A stretch of DNA of 64,000 bases, taken from Ulva prolifera (taxonomy: Eukaryota; Chlorophyta; Ulvophyceae; Ulvales; Ulvaceae). The translations under genes were made by a program, and so were the position numbers. The notes below the pieces were generated by a model that worked only from the letters and a program-made list of their open reading frames with translations, was not told the DNA's origin and searched no databases. Of this stretch, positions 11,471-21,565 are shown piece by piece (position 1 is the stretch's first letter; the number at the start of each line of letters is the position of its first letter). Location of the stretch: positions 1,674,001-1,738,000 of the forward strand of contig JALAAN010000010.1 in the NCBI GenBank assembly GCA_023078555.1, given 5' to 3'.

Positions 11471-12915
11471 ACAGAGGCCGGGCATGCTACCGGTCCTCGG
11501 ATTCCTACTCGCAAACCCATGCACGCATTCATGGCACTGCAGGCCGGGCACACAAGTGCGTACCGCAGCCCTGCCAGTGATACCTGTCAAAGATGCTACA
11601 CGCAACCGGCGCAAAGTATTCTCCATGGAACACAAACGCACCATGGTCCACCACACCACACCGAGTCGCAACCTCCGCCAGCCGATTCAGTTGCGCCACA
11701 GCAGGCTGTCCCAGGCTACCATGCATGAAACGCATACGACAACGGCACAAAATCCTATGCATCCGGGTCGTACGCCTGATATGCAGTGCGTTTCTGCTCA
11801 TCCCGCACCGCCGCAGCAGACCGTTCCTCCTGAGCCGCAGCGCTCCAATAGGTACAAGCACAGGGATTGACAACCGACACATGCATCCCCTATAGGTATG
11901 CACAAATGGTCATCAGGCAGCACCAACATGGTATCCCCTACCTTCGCCTAGGCCATTTCCGTGAGCGCGTCTTCCAGCCCCTCCTCTCGCGCGGCGGCGA
12001 CCTGCACCCCAGACCCCGCAGCTCTCTGGCCACCCAGCACCCCCGCCGTCGCCGACGCCGCAGCCGGCGCCGCGTCCGGCGCGGGTCCCTCCACAAGGGC
12101 GTTGCGCGCAGCATCGGGATATCCCGAATTCTAACAGTGGCTGGAGCAGCCTCCGGCGCCGGCGCTGCGGCCGCGCGCGCAGCCGTTGGCGGCGAAAGGG
12201 GCCGCAGGCGACGGCCCCGCGGGCAGTGTCGACACTGCGGTGCGCGAAGGACTCGCAACCTAGGAGGCAGGCAGCGGCGGACCCAGGGGAGGCGGGCCGG
12301 GCCGGCCAGCATGCATATGGGCCTGCCACGGGGTGTCCACACGCCGTGCACGGACGAATGCCGCCATGCGCTGGATGCGCGTGGTGCCACACATGCATGG
12401 GAACCGATGTTGTGCCATTGTTGTTCAACGGTATACTAGTAGTGGCGCCGAGCCCAGTTCCGTGACATGAGTCGGCAATTGAATTAATTCATCGCGTGGT
12501 CCAAATCATATGGCTGTATACAGCCATATATGAACGTGCCACATGCACAGCTCGAGCCGATGGCATTGCGAGGGGCTGGAGGAATGCCCTCGCGGTACAT
12601 GAGGCACAATGTGAACTCCACGGCGGTCAAGCACATGTACAGGTCCAGGAACAGCGGCGGAGTGCTCACCAACATGGCGGCCGCCCGGTAAGCACGGCTG
12701 TGCACGTGCATGCAGCTGCGCCAAGTTGTATTCAACCCCGGTGTGGTGATATCAAATGTGGCAAGCAGGGCAACATGGCGGCGGCGAGCGACCACCCTCG
12801 TGACATGCTGTTGCAAGGCAGGCAACACCTTGGCTATGGTGTCATCGCTCGCACGCCCTGGCAGCTCCGGGTGGAGCCGCTCGGCCTCGTTGAGCGCTTG
12901 CCAGGCTCCCTGCAA
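11471..12915 (-). mobile_element. LINE relic, C-terminal half, minus strand
   Basis: Non-LTR retroelement remains in the order expected for the C-terminal half read on the minus strand. At 12915-12484, a segment with YRAAAMLVSTPP and EFTLCLMYREGI then CACG resembles the post-reverse-transcriptase region. At about 12110-11950 an Ala/Gly-rich segment begins PAPDAA. At about 11790-11640, GSLGQPAVAQLNRLAEV matches the GRLGQPAM.HLNRLAEA tail of the plus-strand copy. The 3' end (11471-11560) is the reverse complement of the tail seen at 13700-13793. The frame is interrupted several times and the reverse transcriptase core is absent, so it is dead. Confidence 0.55.
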
Positions 12916-13129
12916 ATATTGCCCGTGCGGCCCACAGAACGGCCGCAGGCACTCGGTGTGTTCTGCAGGCGGACGCAGCGGATGTGTGCGCGCGGTGTTG
13001 TAGGGCCTGCGGACATCTGCTGCTGCACTACGTGCTCATGGAATTCCGAAATGGCTACGTGCTCGTGCATACATACTTACATACAATGTACGGCCCGTTT
13101 CCCGGGCTCTATTCTTTGTACCTACATAC

Positions 13130-13793
13130 AATGTGGGGCGACCCGCGCCGGACGCCGCGCAGGCTGCGGTGGCGGCGGCGGCGGTGCAAGGTGGGCAGGA
13201 TGCGGCGGGGCCTCGGGAGCAGGCCGCTGCCGCGCAGGCGGAGGGACTGGAGTGGGTGCTCATGATCAGGGTGGTGGCCCAAGAGAGCTGGGGGACATCA
13301 TCTTTATGCCGCCAGGTGACCCCTTGTGCATCGGGGATGTGTCGACTGTGAACCCCTGTGCTGATACCTATTGCAGCCGGGCAGCCGGGGGCGCTGGGGT
13401 AACGGGGTAACGCAGGAGGTGCAGAAACGCAATCCTTATCGTTTGTACAACCCTGATGCATGTAGCTTTGTGCCGTTGTCACATGAGACGCACGGTCGCT
13501 TGGGACAGCCTGCTATGGATCACTTGAATCGGCTGGCGGAGGCCTAGGTTGCGTCTTGGTGTGGTGTTGTGCATCGTGGTTTGTCTGTCACGAATGCTCT
13601 GCGCCGGATGGGTGTGGCGTTGTGCAAAGGGAATGCCATTGTGATCCATGTGGGGCTTCAATCGTTGGCTGGAGTCTCCTGCAGGGCTGTGGCGCGCGCG
13701 TGCCCGGCCTAGTGCCATGAACGAGTGCGTGGGTGCGTGGGTTTGCGAGTGGATGCCCAGCCTCTGTCGTTTGTAACTACATACATACAATCA
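13130..13793 (+). mobile_element. LINE relic, 3' end, plus strand
   Basis: Second, 5'-truncated copy of the same LINE in opposite orientation. It begins with the Ala/Gly-rich PAPDAAQAAVAAAAV segment. Then comes GDPLCIGDVSTVNPCADTYC, which fits the DVSVxHP..xSY..AA signature near the C-terminus of many algal and plant LINE proteins. It ends with FVPLSHETHGRLGQPAMDHL, the FVP...ETxGRLG tail of these proteins. These parts lie in different frames. The 3' untranslated end CTCTGTCGTTTGTAACTACA runs into a short CATA repeat at 13778-13793. Confidence 0.6.
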
Positions 13794-13949
13794 TTCCGAG
13801 AAACGGCTCCAGTCCGGCCTCCTAGTCAGTCCGGACTGGCTCCAGTCCGGTCTCGGTAGGGTAGTCCAGGCTCTGCCGGACTGCCGATGGAGTGCAGGGC
13901 CTGTATCTCAAACATCATACCCATGCCTGAGGCATATATCTCAAATGAG

Positions 13950-15780
13950 ATGCATATGTCCGGACAGTACGAAACCTCCATGGCATGGTACATGTACATG
14001 TCCGGGCAGTACGAAGTCCTCTCAAAGCTTGACCTCTAAGACCGCTTGCACAAAGCAGCGGTATCCAGTGGAAATCATGGCATGTACATTTGTCCGGACA
14101 GTACGAACATCTCCAACAGCTTCAGCCCCATCGCATGGTACGTGTCCGGACAGTACGAACTCATCTCAAAGCTTGACCTCCAAGACCACCACGCAGATGC
14201 TGTACACTTTGCCAGACGATGTTTTGAATATGTGGCGCGTACTACACGGTGACATTAGGCTAGCGCTGTTGTACAAGCAGCACGCCTGATTCCATAGAAC
14301 TGCACAATATCGCAATCGAATGATTTCTCAGATCTCATACTGAGAACGATCAGGAGTTTGTGAGATCTCAGTATAAGCCTACAGTCGCGTTTGCAACGCT
14401 GCGTGTATGACTTGATGCAGTCCTAGGCCTGTCGTGATACTGTGTCTGTCTGCATTATCAAGCCAAGCTTAGTCACCAGCAACGCATCGTGAGCAAGGCT
14501 GTGCTTGTTGTTGAACGAATCAGTGACACCAGTCGCTCCGGGCTTTCATGTGTCGGCCTCATCGTTGCTGTGGAGAGTGACTACCTGGGGTTGTCCCGGC
14601 CTGAACGTAATTGTGGGCAACACCACGATGATAGCACTTGCAAACGCTCAAAACAAAGGATGCAGGAATTTCAAAGCTTGTGCCTCCAGGGCGTGGGAAT
14701 CGGCAATTGTCAGAACAGCTGTAGCCGACACGTTGGCAGCTGACATCGATCAAGATGGCATATTCATCGCGATGCGACTTCGTGCACGTGTTGTGATTAA
14801 GTCGTTTAGTTGATTATTTGACAAGGATGTGCTCCTGCGGCCTTTTTCAGTAGTATGTAGCTCTCAGGTTCACCGGGCTTCAGCTGCGTCGGTTCGGCTG
14901 GCTGAGCTCAGTGCCGATGAGCTGCCCCATCGATGGTCTTGATGCTGGTGAGTCGATCTCAAATCTACGATGCTCACACTCACGCAACCGTGTCGTCTCT
15001 ACCGGCTAAGGGCACGGGTTTTGAAGATTCATCGGCTATCCATGCAGTTATGCTTTGCACGCATTCGCGGTGCTCAGCTGGCACTGAGCGAGTGCTACCG
15101 GCTGCGCAGGCTTTCTGCCTTCAAGACACAGCAGGGGGAATGTTAGTGGGGATCTGCGGCATCGTCGTCACCACAGTGACTGGCACAGTCTCATGCTGGA
15201 GAAACGTGATGCAATATGATCACGATGAACCTTTTCGAAAAGGTTGATATTAATTTCTTTCTCTTACGAACTGACATCGACCCAGGCGCTTTTGTGCCCA
15301 ACTTGTGCATTTGTGCCGTGATGGCCATGCTTGATCATGCTACATCTTGCGCAGGCTGGAAAACCGAGGGGACCAGTTGTGTGATAGGCCCCCCTTGGCT
15401 GCCTGCGCAACGCAGCCCTGAACGAGTGGTTTCACCCGTGACTGTCAGTCTTGTGCGAGCCCACCGCTCATGTGAGCCTCCCTCGCCGGTGCTCGTTGCT
15501 GTTCTGCTGTGTCTGGGCCTTGAGCTTGAACGTGGACCTCGGTATGGGTTCTGAACAGACCTGGAGCTGGTCTGAAGGCGTGGCGATCTAGAGCGGCAAA
15601 GACCCCATGTTCTTTCAATAGCAGCCTGAAACACAGTGGGGAAAACACCAACACTGCCCAGATACAGCTGCATGTCTATTGAGTTGCGAGCTGAATCAGC
15701 GCTGCTTCCAGCTCGACGGGCAAACGCTCTGCATATGGTTGATATTTCAACTTGAAGCACACCAGTGGCTACAGATTTCG
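13950..15780. repeat. Diverged duplicated segment, copy A
   Basis: Matches 17860-19500 in direct order. Shared landmarks are TGTCCGGACAGTACGAAC followed by TCTCAAAGCTTGACCTCCAA (14144 and 17920), GTGAGCAAGGCTGT (about 14489 and 18270), GCTGTGGAGAGTGACTA (about 14570 and 18360) and CGGCCTGAACGT. The 13958-14195 part holds four copies of the TCCGGRCAGTACGAA unit. No reading frame is conserved between the copies, so I do not call it coding. It may be a noncoding mobile element. Confidence 0.6.
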
Positions 15781-17100
15781 CGTGCAGCTGCTCTTGATCA
15801 TGCATGGCCTTCATGCTACTTCTCAGAGTGCACTGTGCTGGATCAACCTGCATGCAGCCCTCCCCCCTGAAGTCTGATCTGTACGTCGAATCATGGCTCG
15901 TCCTGCCCTACGGGAGGTGCAGAGGCATGCTGCCTCGCATCTGCGGGACTCCGCCTCAACACCCACGCCCCCTGCCTGCGCCCCGATCAGTGCTCTACAG
16001 CCCGCCGGTATTTCAACTGAGATGACCGTCTTTCCTGAGAATGCCGCCAGGATGTGGAGAAACCAACGGTTTGGCTGCTGAGAATGAGTTATCGCCGCAG
16101 GTGCCAGAGGGCGCAGCCCCCTGGTGCCTGGGCCTTGGAGCGGGCGTGCCCGCTGACAAGTGCAGCATGCGAGTGCGGCCGGGAGGGTGCACTCACTGTG
16201 ACTGACTTGGGTGAGAATTCTGTGAGAGATCCAAATAGTGACGTGCTTGCCCGGGAGCTTGCCGAATCAGTAGTTACGCAGCCTGATGAGATGCAGACAT
16301 GCCTCCAGGTGCTGAAGAGGCAGGTGATGGGGTTGATGATGATGATGAGCGACATGTAGAGCATGACGTGTGAGCCGCTTGGTGACCTCCTATGTGTCGC
16401 AACATATCTGACTGTGGGTGTTTGGTCTGGCCATACAAAGGGCAATTGCACCTGTCTTGCATTGCCTGTGCTGCTGCTCAATGCTAATCACTGCCATAAT
16501 ACAGATGCAGCCATTTGACAATGCGACCAAGCGAGCCTGGACTAGCCCTCCAGAGAAACATCGGTCTGACGGGATAGCCCTCCAGTATCTCGGCAGGCCG
16601 GCAGTGCTGCCCCGCAGGGTTTTGATCAAATCTAACTGGAATCCCTCCGAGATAAACAGGCCCTGTAGAGATCTGGCCCCGATCCCCGTACCTCGACTCT
16701 ACCCCATCTGTTGCGGAATGGTGCATAGCTTTGCCAGTCTTCCTCACATGTAGTGACCCCTGCACGCTCAGCAGTAGCTTGGGTAGTTTCAACATGGCCA
16801 CGCCGGGAAGTATGCATATTCTGACCGTCATCAACGCCGAACTGGATGAGGTTAGCCCTCACCCGGTTGGCAGTTGCCTGAGATGACAGCCGCGGGGACC
16901 CGGGCCGCTGGGAGAGGAATGCGGGGCCAGCTGGCCGGCTGCGGGACCGATCGGAAAACCCACCTGTGACCGATCGAGCTGCCACTGATATAGCAGGCAG
17001 AGGCACCGAATTGCACACAGATTGGGGGCCGCATGGATCGCAATCTCCTGGGTCTGAGGATGTCGCCATTGTTCAGTCTTGCTGCAGCAGCGCACGATGA
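15781..17100. other. No gene recognised
   Basis: Minus-strand frames of 116-145 codons (16484-16834, 16632-17069) have mixed composition but no family match. A short GAT/ATG microsatellite lies near 16336-16350. Confidence 0.3.
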
Positions 17101-17109
17101 GCAGGCAAC

Positions 17110-17740
17110 AAACAGCTGTGTGTTTGTGTTACAAAGGAAAAAGCCGGAGGGGCCGGTAGCACCGCCAGGACCAAAAGGGAGAGCACGAACAACGCAAAGC
17201 GCACGCAGCAGGAGAGCAACAGCCAACGCCAAGGCAGAACAAGCACCCACACACCCCCACGCTCCCCCACACTACCACACGAACCACACACCGAAACCCG
17301 ACCCACGCACCCACGCACCCGCACGCAGCCCAGACACACACCCAAACCCAAACACACACCCAAGCACCCACAAACCCCCACGCCAACACGCCACACGACC
17401 CCGCCGCCCGCGCGGCTGCGGCAGCCCCATGCAGCGGCCCGGCCGGCGCCGGCCCCACACGGAAGCCGCCGGGGGCCCCCAGGACCCCCGCCCCAATGCC
17501 TGTGTGTTTGTGTGTGGGCCGTTGGCGTGTGTGGGTGTGTGGGTATGTGCTTGGCAGTCTGCGGATCTGTGTCGTTTGCTGAGCGTGTGATGGGTTGTGT
17601 GATGGGTTTTCTGAGCGTGATGGGTGTGATGGGTGTTGCGTACGTGGGTGTCTGGGTGTGTGCTTGGTCTGCTTGCTTCTTTCGCGGTGCTGCCCGCCTT
17701 GCTGCCTTTGTCCTTGTAACACATAGACGCAGCAGCATGC
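17110..17740. repeat. Imperfect foldback with strand-composition switch
   Basis: The left edge GTGTTACAAAGG (about 17127) is mirrored by CCTTTGTCCTTGTAACAC near 17708-17730. The left arm (about 17160-17400) is C/A-rich on the plus strand, the right arm (about 17500-17700) is G/T-rich, and a very GC-rich centre (about 17395-17480) contains CGGCCCGGCCGGCGCCGGCC. The arms resemble each other only approximately after complementing. The right edge is similar to the LINE 3' end found elsewhere, so two head-to-head LINE 3' ends are one possible origin. Confidence 0.5.
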
Positions 17741-17859
17741 ATGATCACGTGGCCACACAGCGTGCAAGAGCAGATATCCCGCAGACCCAACCAAAGCCGC
17801 ACACATCCGCCGCGTCCGCTTATACAAGCCACATCGGTACCGGCAACATCTCACGACGT

Positions 17860-19500
17860 GTACGTTTGTACGGGCAGTACTAAAACCCCCAGAAGGTTGG
17901 GTTCCTCCTCATGGTACATGTCCGGACAGTACGAACGCCTCTCAAAGGTTGACCTCCAACACTGGAGTGAAAAATGCTGTACACCTTGCAAGATGATTGT
18001 TTAATATGTGGCACGTACGATGTGGTGGATTTTGACACCATGTGGCCTCAGACATTGCGCCTGCATCCACAGCACTGCCCGATATCTCAGACGAGATTTC
18101 AAGCAATCGATTGGGTTCGAGCATAGCACAAACTCATCATCGTTCTCATTGCACTTTTGCAGTCACCTCTGCAAGGCTGCATGTATGACTTCCTGCCTTT
18201 CGAATTCGTGACACTCCGTCTGTATGCGTTCACCCCGCGTCATCAATCCTTGCTCAGGCATTAGCAAAGCATGGTGAGCAAGGCTGTACTTGCTATTAAA
18301 AGAGCTGACGTTGCAGTGCAAACTTTCGCTGCGGTCTTTCGAGTTGTGACCTCATCGCTGCTGTGGAGAGTGACTATCTCCCGTGGTATCTCTGAATAGA
18401 CAGCCTCGGCCTGAACGTGATCGTGGGGCAACACCACAACGCGGTCACCTGCAAATGCTCCAAAAATACAGCGGCCATATTGCTTATCATCACAGCCTTA
18501 ACGCTGGTACTTCTCAGAACGGCGGTAGCCGAGGACGCCGAGGCAACGCCGGACATCGATCAACTTGGTTGGCATGTGCACCGCGATGCGACTTGGTACA
18601 AATGCTGCTCCCATATATGCCAGGGACACGCTGTCGTGACCTTGTACAGTGGTTTGTCGCTGTCAGGTTCACCGGGCTGCAGCTGCGTCAGACCGGCTAG
18701 CTGAGCTCATTGCCGATGAGGTTACCCATCGCTCGTCTTGATGCGGTTGAGTCGATCACCATATCGGATCTTTGATTCTCAACATGTCATAGAACGCTAG
18801 CGGCTAAGGGCACGGGGGTCAAAGATGATCCCTTACCCCGCCGTTGCGATGTTCTTGCCGGCATTCCATGCGGTGCTACCGGCTGTGCAGTCTTTCTCAG
18901 TTGCCGGCATTCCATGCGGTGCTACCGGCTGTGCAGTCTTTCTCCGTTTCAAGATACAGCAGGAAATGCTATAGTGTCTGCAGCATCATTGCCGGCACAG
19001 CCACATGCCTGCCGGAGAAAATGAAAGATACGATCCGATATGAAAATTCCTACCTTGTTTTCTTTCTCATACGAAATCAAATAGACCCGGGGTTGTTCAG
19101 TGCTCAAATAGTGCACGTGTGCCATTATATATGGCCGTGCTTGATCATGCTACGTCTTCCGCACTGTGGCAACCCGAGGGGTCAGCCTGTGTTCACCACT
19201 CAATAGTTGCATACGCAATGCAGCCCTGAACAAGTGATACACCACTGCTGAGCAGTCTCCTGCGAGCCCACCACACGTGTGACACTCCCTGGCCAGCGCT
19301 CGTTTGCTGTTCTGCTCTGTCTGGGCGCTGAGCTTGAATGTGGACCTCGGCATGGATTTTGAATAGATCCGGAGCTGGTTTCAAGGCATGACAATCCAAC
19401 GACATGCAGTCAAATCTCATGAGGCAGGAGGAGCCACAAAGTTCTTTCAGTGGCAGCTTGCAGAACATTGGAGCAGTTGACAACAAAAACGTCCAGATTC
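17860..19500. repeat. Diverged duplicated segment, copy B
   Basis: Direct-order partner of 13950-15780. It carries two copies of the TCCGGACAGTACGAA-type unit at its start (17868, 17920). A block ending near 19200-19400 matches 15420-15590 (shared GAACGTGGACCTCGG / GAATGTGGACCTCGG). No gene recognised. Confidence 0.55.
18854..18947. repeat. 47-bp tandem duplication
   Basis: Two head-to-tail copies of a 47-bp unit starting TTGCCGGCATTCCATGCGGT, nearly identical. It sits inside duplicated segment B; copy A has no such doubling, so it arose after the segments split. Confidence 0.7.
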
Positions 19501-20351
19501 AGCTGCAGCAACACCATATCGTGGGGTTGCAGCTGCATCTGGAGCTTTGGTGTCCACCCTTCTCGAGCTGCGAGCCGAGTCAGCAACGCTCGGATGGGGA
19601 AAAGGCGCACGTTTGTCGAGCTGTGAGCCGCATCGGCTCACCTCCTGCCCTGCCATGCGACGTGTCCAAACCCCCTGCACGCACTGTCAAGAGGCCACGC
19701 ATCATCCACACGAGCATCAACTTGTGAGGGCTTGCGAAGGCTACGTCCGGAGGACCGAGCCCGTTGCATCACACGATGAGCGAGTCTGCATGAGTGCGTG
19801 AGGTGGCAGGGCACTGGTGGACACGGCGTGTCTCACTCCGCCGTCGGAGCGAGGGCGCACACCCCGGCCAGCGAGCTTCCATGCATATAGCTCCCATGGT
19901 ACCATGCTTACATTGCAGAGGATTCCGAATGGTCGGCAGGAGTGAGGTTTGGTGATTGCCCGCGTGGGCGCCAATCGTTGCTACGAGTTGGAATGTCTGG
20001 CTGCTCTGTCATACAATGGCCCGATATGTTGTAGACTGGACATGCCTACATTGCAGGGGAGACTGGGATGGTCGGCAGTGGTGGCTACAGCGCCACAATG
20101 CGGAGGATGTCATACGACATGCATGTACGGACCCCTCGGCGTCGGACAGTGTGATGCCGCCGAGCTTGATGTCGCCGAGCTTGAGCGCCGCTGCCACCTA
20201 TGTATGCCTGCCTGCGCTGACTCACTGTGGCCGCGTGGGCGGTTGTCGAGAGCACATGGCGCGGGCTCAAGCTGGTGTGTGTGAGAAGGACGGCCTTGGG
20301 GAGGCAGGTATGCCTGGTGGTGTATACATAAACCGTGGACCCGTTTTGGGT
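19501..20351. other. No gene recognised; one short interspersed repeat
   Basis: A copy of the 35-bp interspersed repeat lies at 20000-20035 (CTGCTCTGTCATACAATGGC then CCGA). The rest shows no recognisable gene. Confidence 0.35.
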
Positions 20352-20617
20352 CCAATGGGTTGAGGACGGATTAAAAGCTACCCCCTCCGTTTCAGGAGGT
20401 CGTGGGTTCGATTCTGCGTGCGCTTTGGGGAATCGAAATGGCCGCACGTGACCACCTCGCTTAGCACAGGAGGAGGCCCTGTGAGTTGCGTACGGTCGTC
20501 TGAGAGGGGTTTCCAGGTGGTTTACCCCTTCGGCATATGTGGTCCCGTTAATTCGGAGTTGTCAATGTCCAATAGGATACGGCTCAGTAAATTTAGATTT
20601 ACTTTACTTTACTTTAC
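20352..20617 (+). mobile_element. tRNA-derived SINE, copy 2 (best copy)
   Basis: Starts at CCAATGGGTTGAGGACGG (A-box-like), with a CCTCC/GGAGG hairpin, a B-box GGGTTCGATTC at about 20404-20414, and a body with TAGCACAGGAGGAGGCC and GGTCCCGTTAATTCG. The tail has GGCTCAGTAAATTTAGATTT and repeated TTTAC. The whole body matches 3348-3627, and tail fragments recur at 4424, 7547 and 34924. The A-box is weak, so the parent tRNA cannot be named. Confidence 0.7.
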
Positions 20618-21565
20618 ATAGCTATAGCTATAGCACCGCCGGAACTACACACGAGAACGGAAACACCGACGCCACCGGTACCAGTGGACGCAGGCAACGC
20701 CGGTTCAACATACCCACAGCGCCTGCGTACAGCTATGCATGCATGTGTACACATGCGCGCCCCCAGACATGCACCAACCCCGCGCACCCAACACCCACAT
20801 GCACAGACATGTACCGAGCCCGTTAGCACGCCCGATCACATGCGACGACGTCGGCGCCTCACCGGCGCGCGGACAGCTGGCAATGCCGCATCCCTCGGAG
20901 CCGGGGGTCTGAGGGCACAGGTGCAGCGGGGACGCGCCGGGCGGCCCGCTGCTCAGGTCAACATTTGCAATTGGAGGCCAGTGAGCGGCGAGACGTCGTC
21001 AGGGACTCAGCCCCGCCTGACGAGTCCCGCCAAGACTGCTGGGCAAGATGCCTTGCCCGCCTCAGCTGGCATGCAATCTGGCCGTCGGTGTATGTATGTG
21101 TGCCGGCAAGTTACGATTCATATAAATATTCATATGGCTGTGCAATGTTAGGATTCACAAAACATGTACATTTTCATTTTGGCTGATGATTTTCTTTGCT
21201 CTGCTTGCATGCTTTCATGACGTGCATGTGCAGCGCCGTGCGAGCCCTGCGTCAGTAAACATCGGCTTTTTAAGCCATCGGCTGCAAGATTGCTGCATGC
21301 TGGCGAGCTGTCCATGTTTTTCTGATCGGTGCCGCGCTGACACCTACAGGAACATTCCAACGGCTGATTGACACGTGGACGCGAGTTCGCGAGGTCAGAC
21401 AGTATGAACGCATGCGACTTGCTCGCGAGGGCCCGGCACGGCAAATGTCATGAAATCAAGAATGAATGGCACGAACCATCTATCAGAGACGTCAACTTTA
21501 GTTTACATACTTTCTGCTGTGAATATTGCTGTGTGTGCAACGGTTGTTCGTGCAGCTGTGTCGCC
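20618..21565. other. Upstream region of the MATH-BTB gene
   Basis: Begins with a short TATAGC repeat after the SINE tail. No gene is recognised. The 5' untranslated region and promoter of the MATH-BTB gene should lie here, but no TATA or other element could be placed with confidence. Confidence 0.35.
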
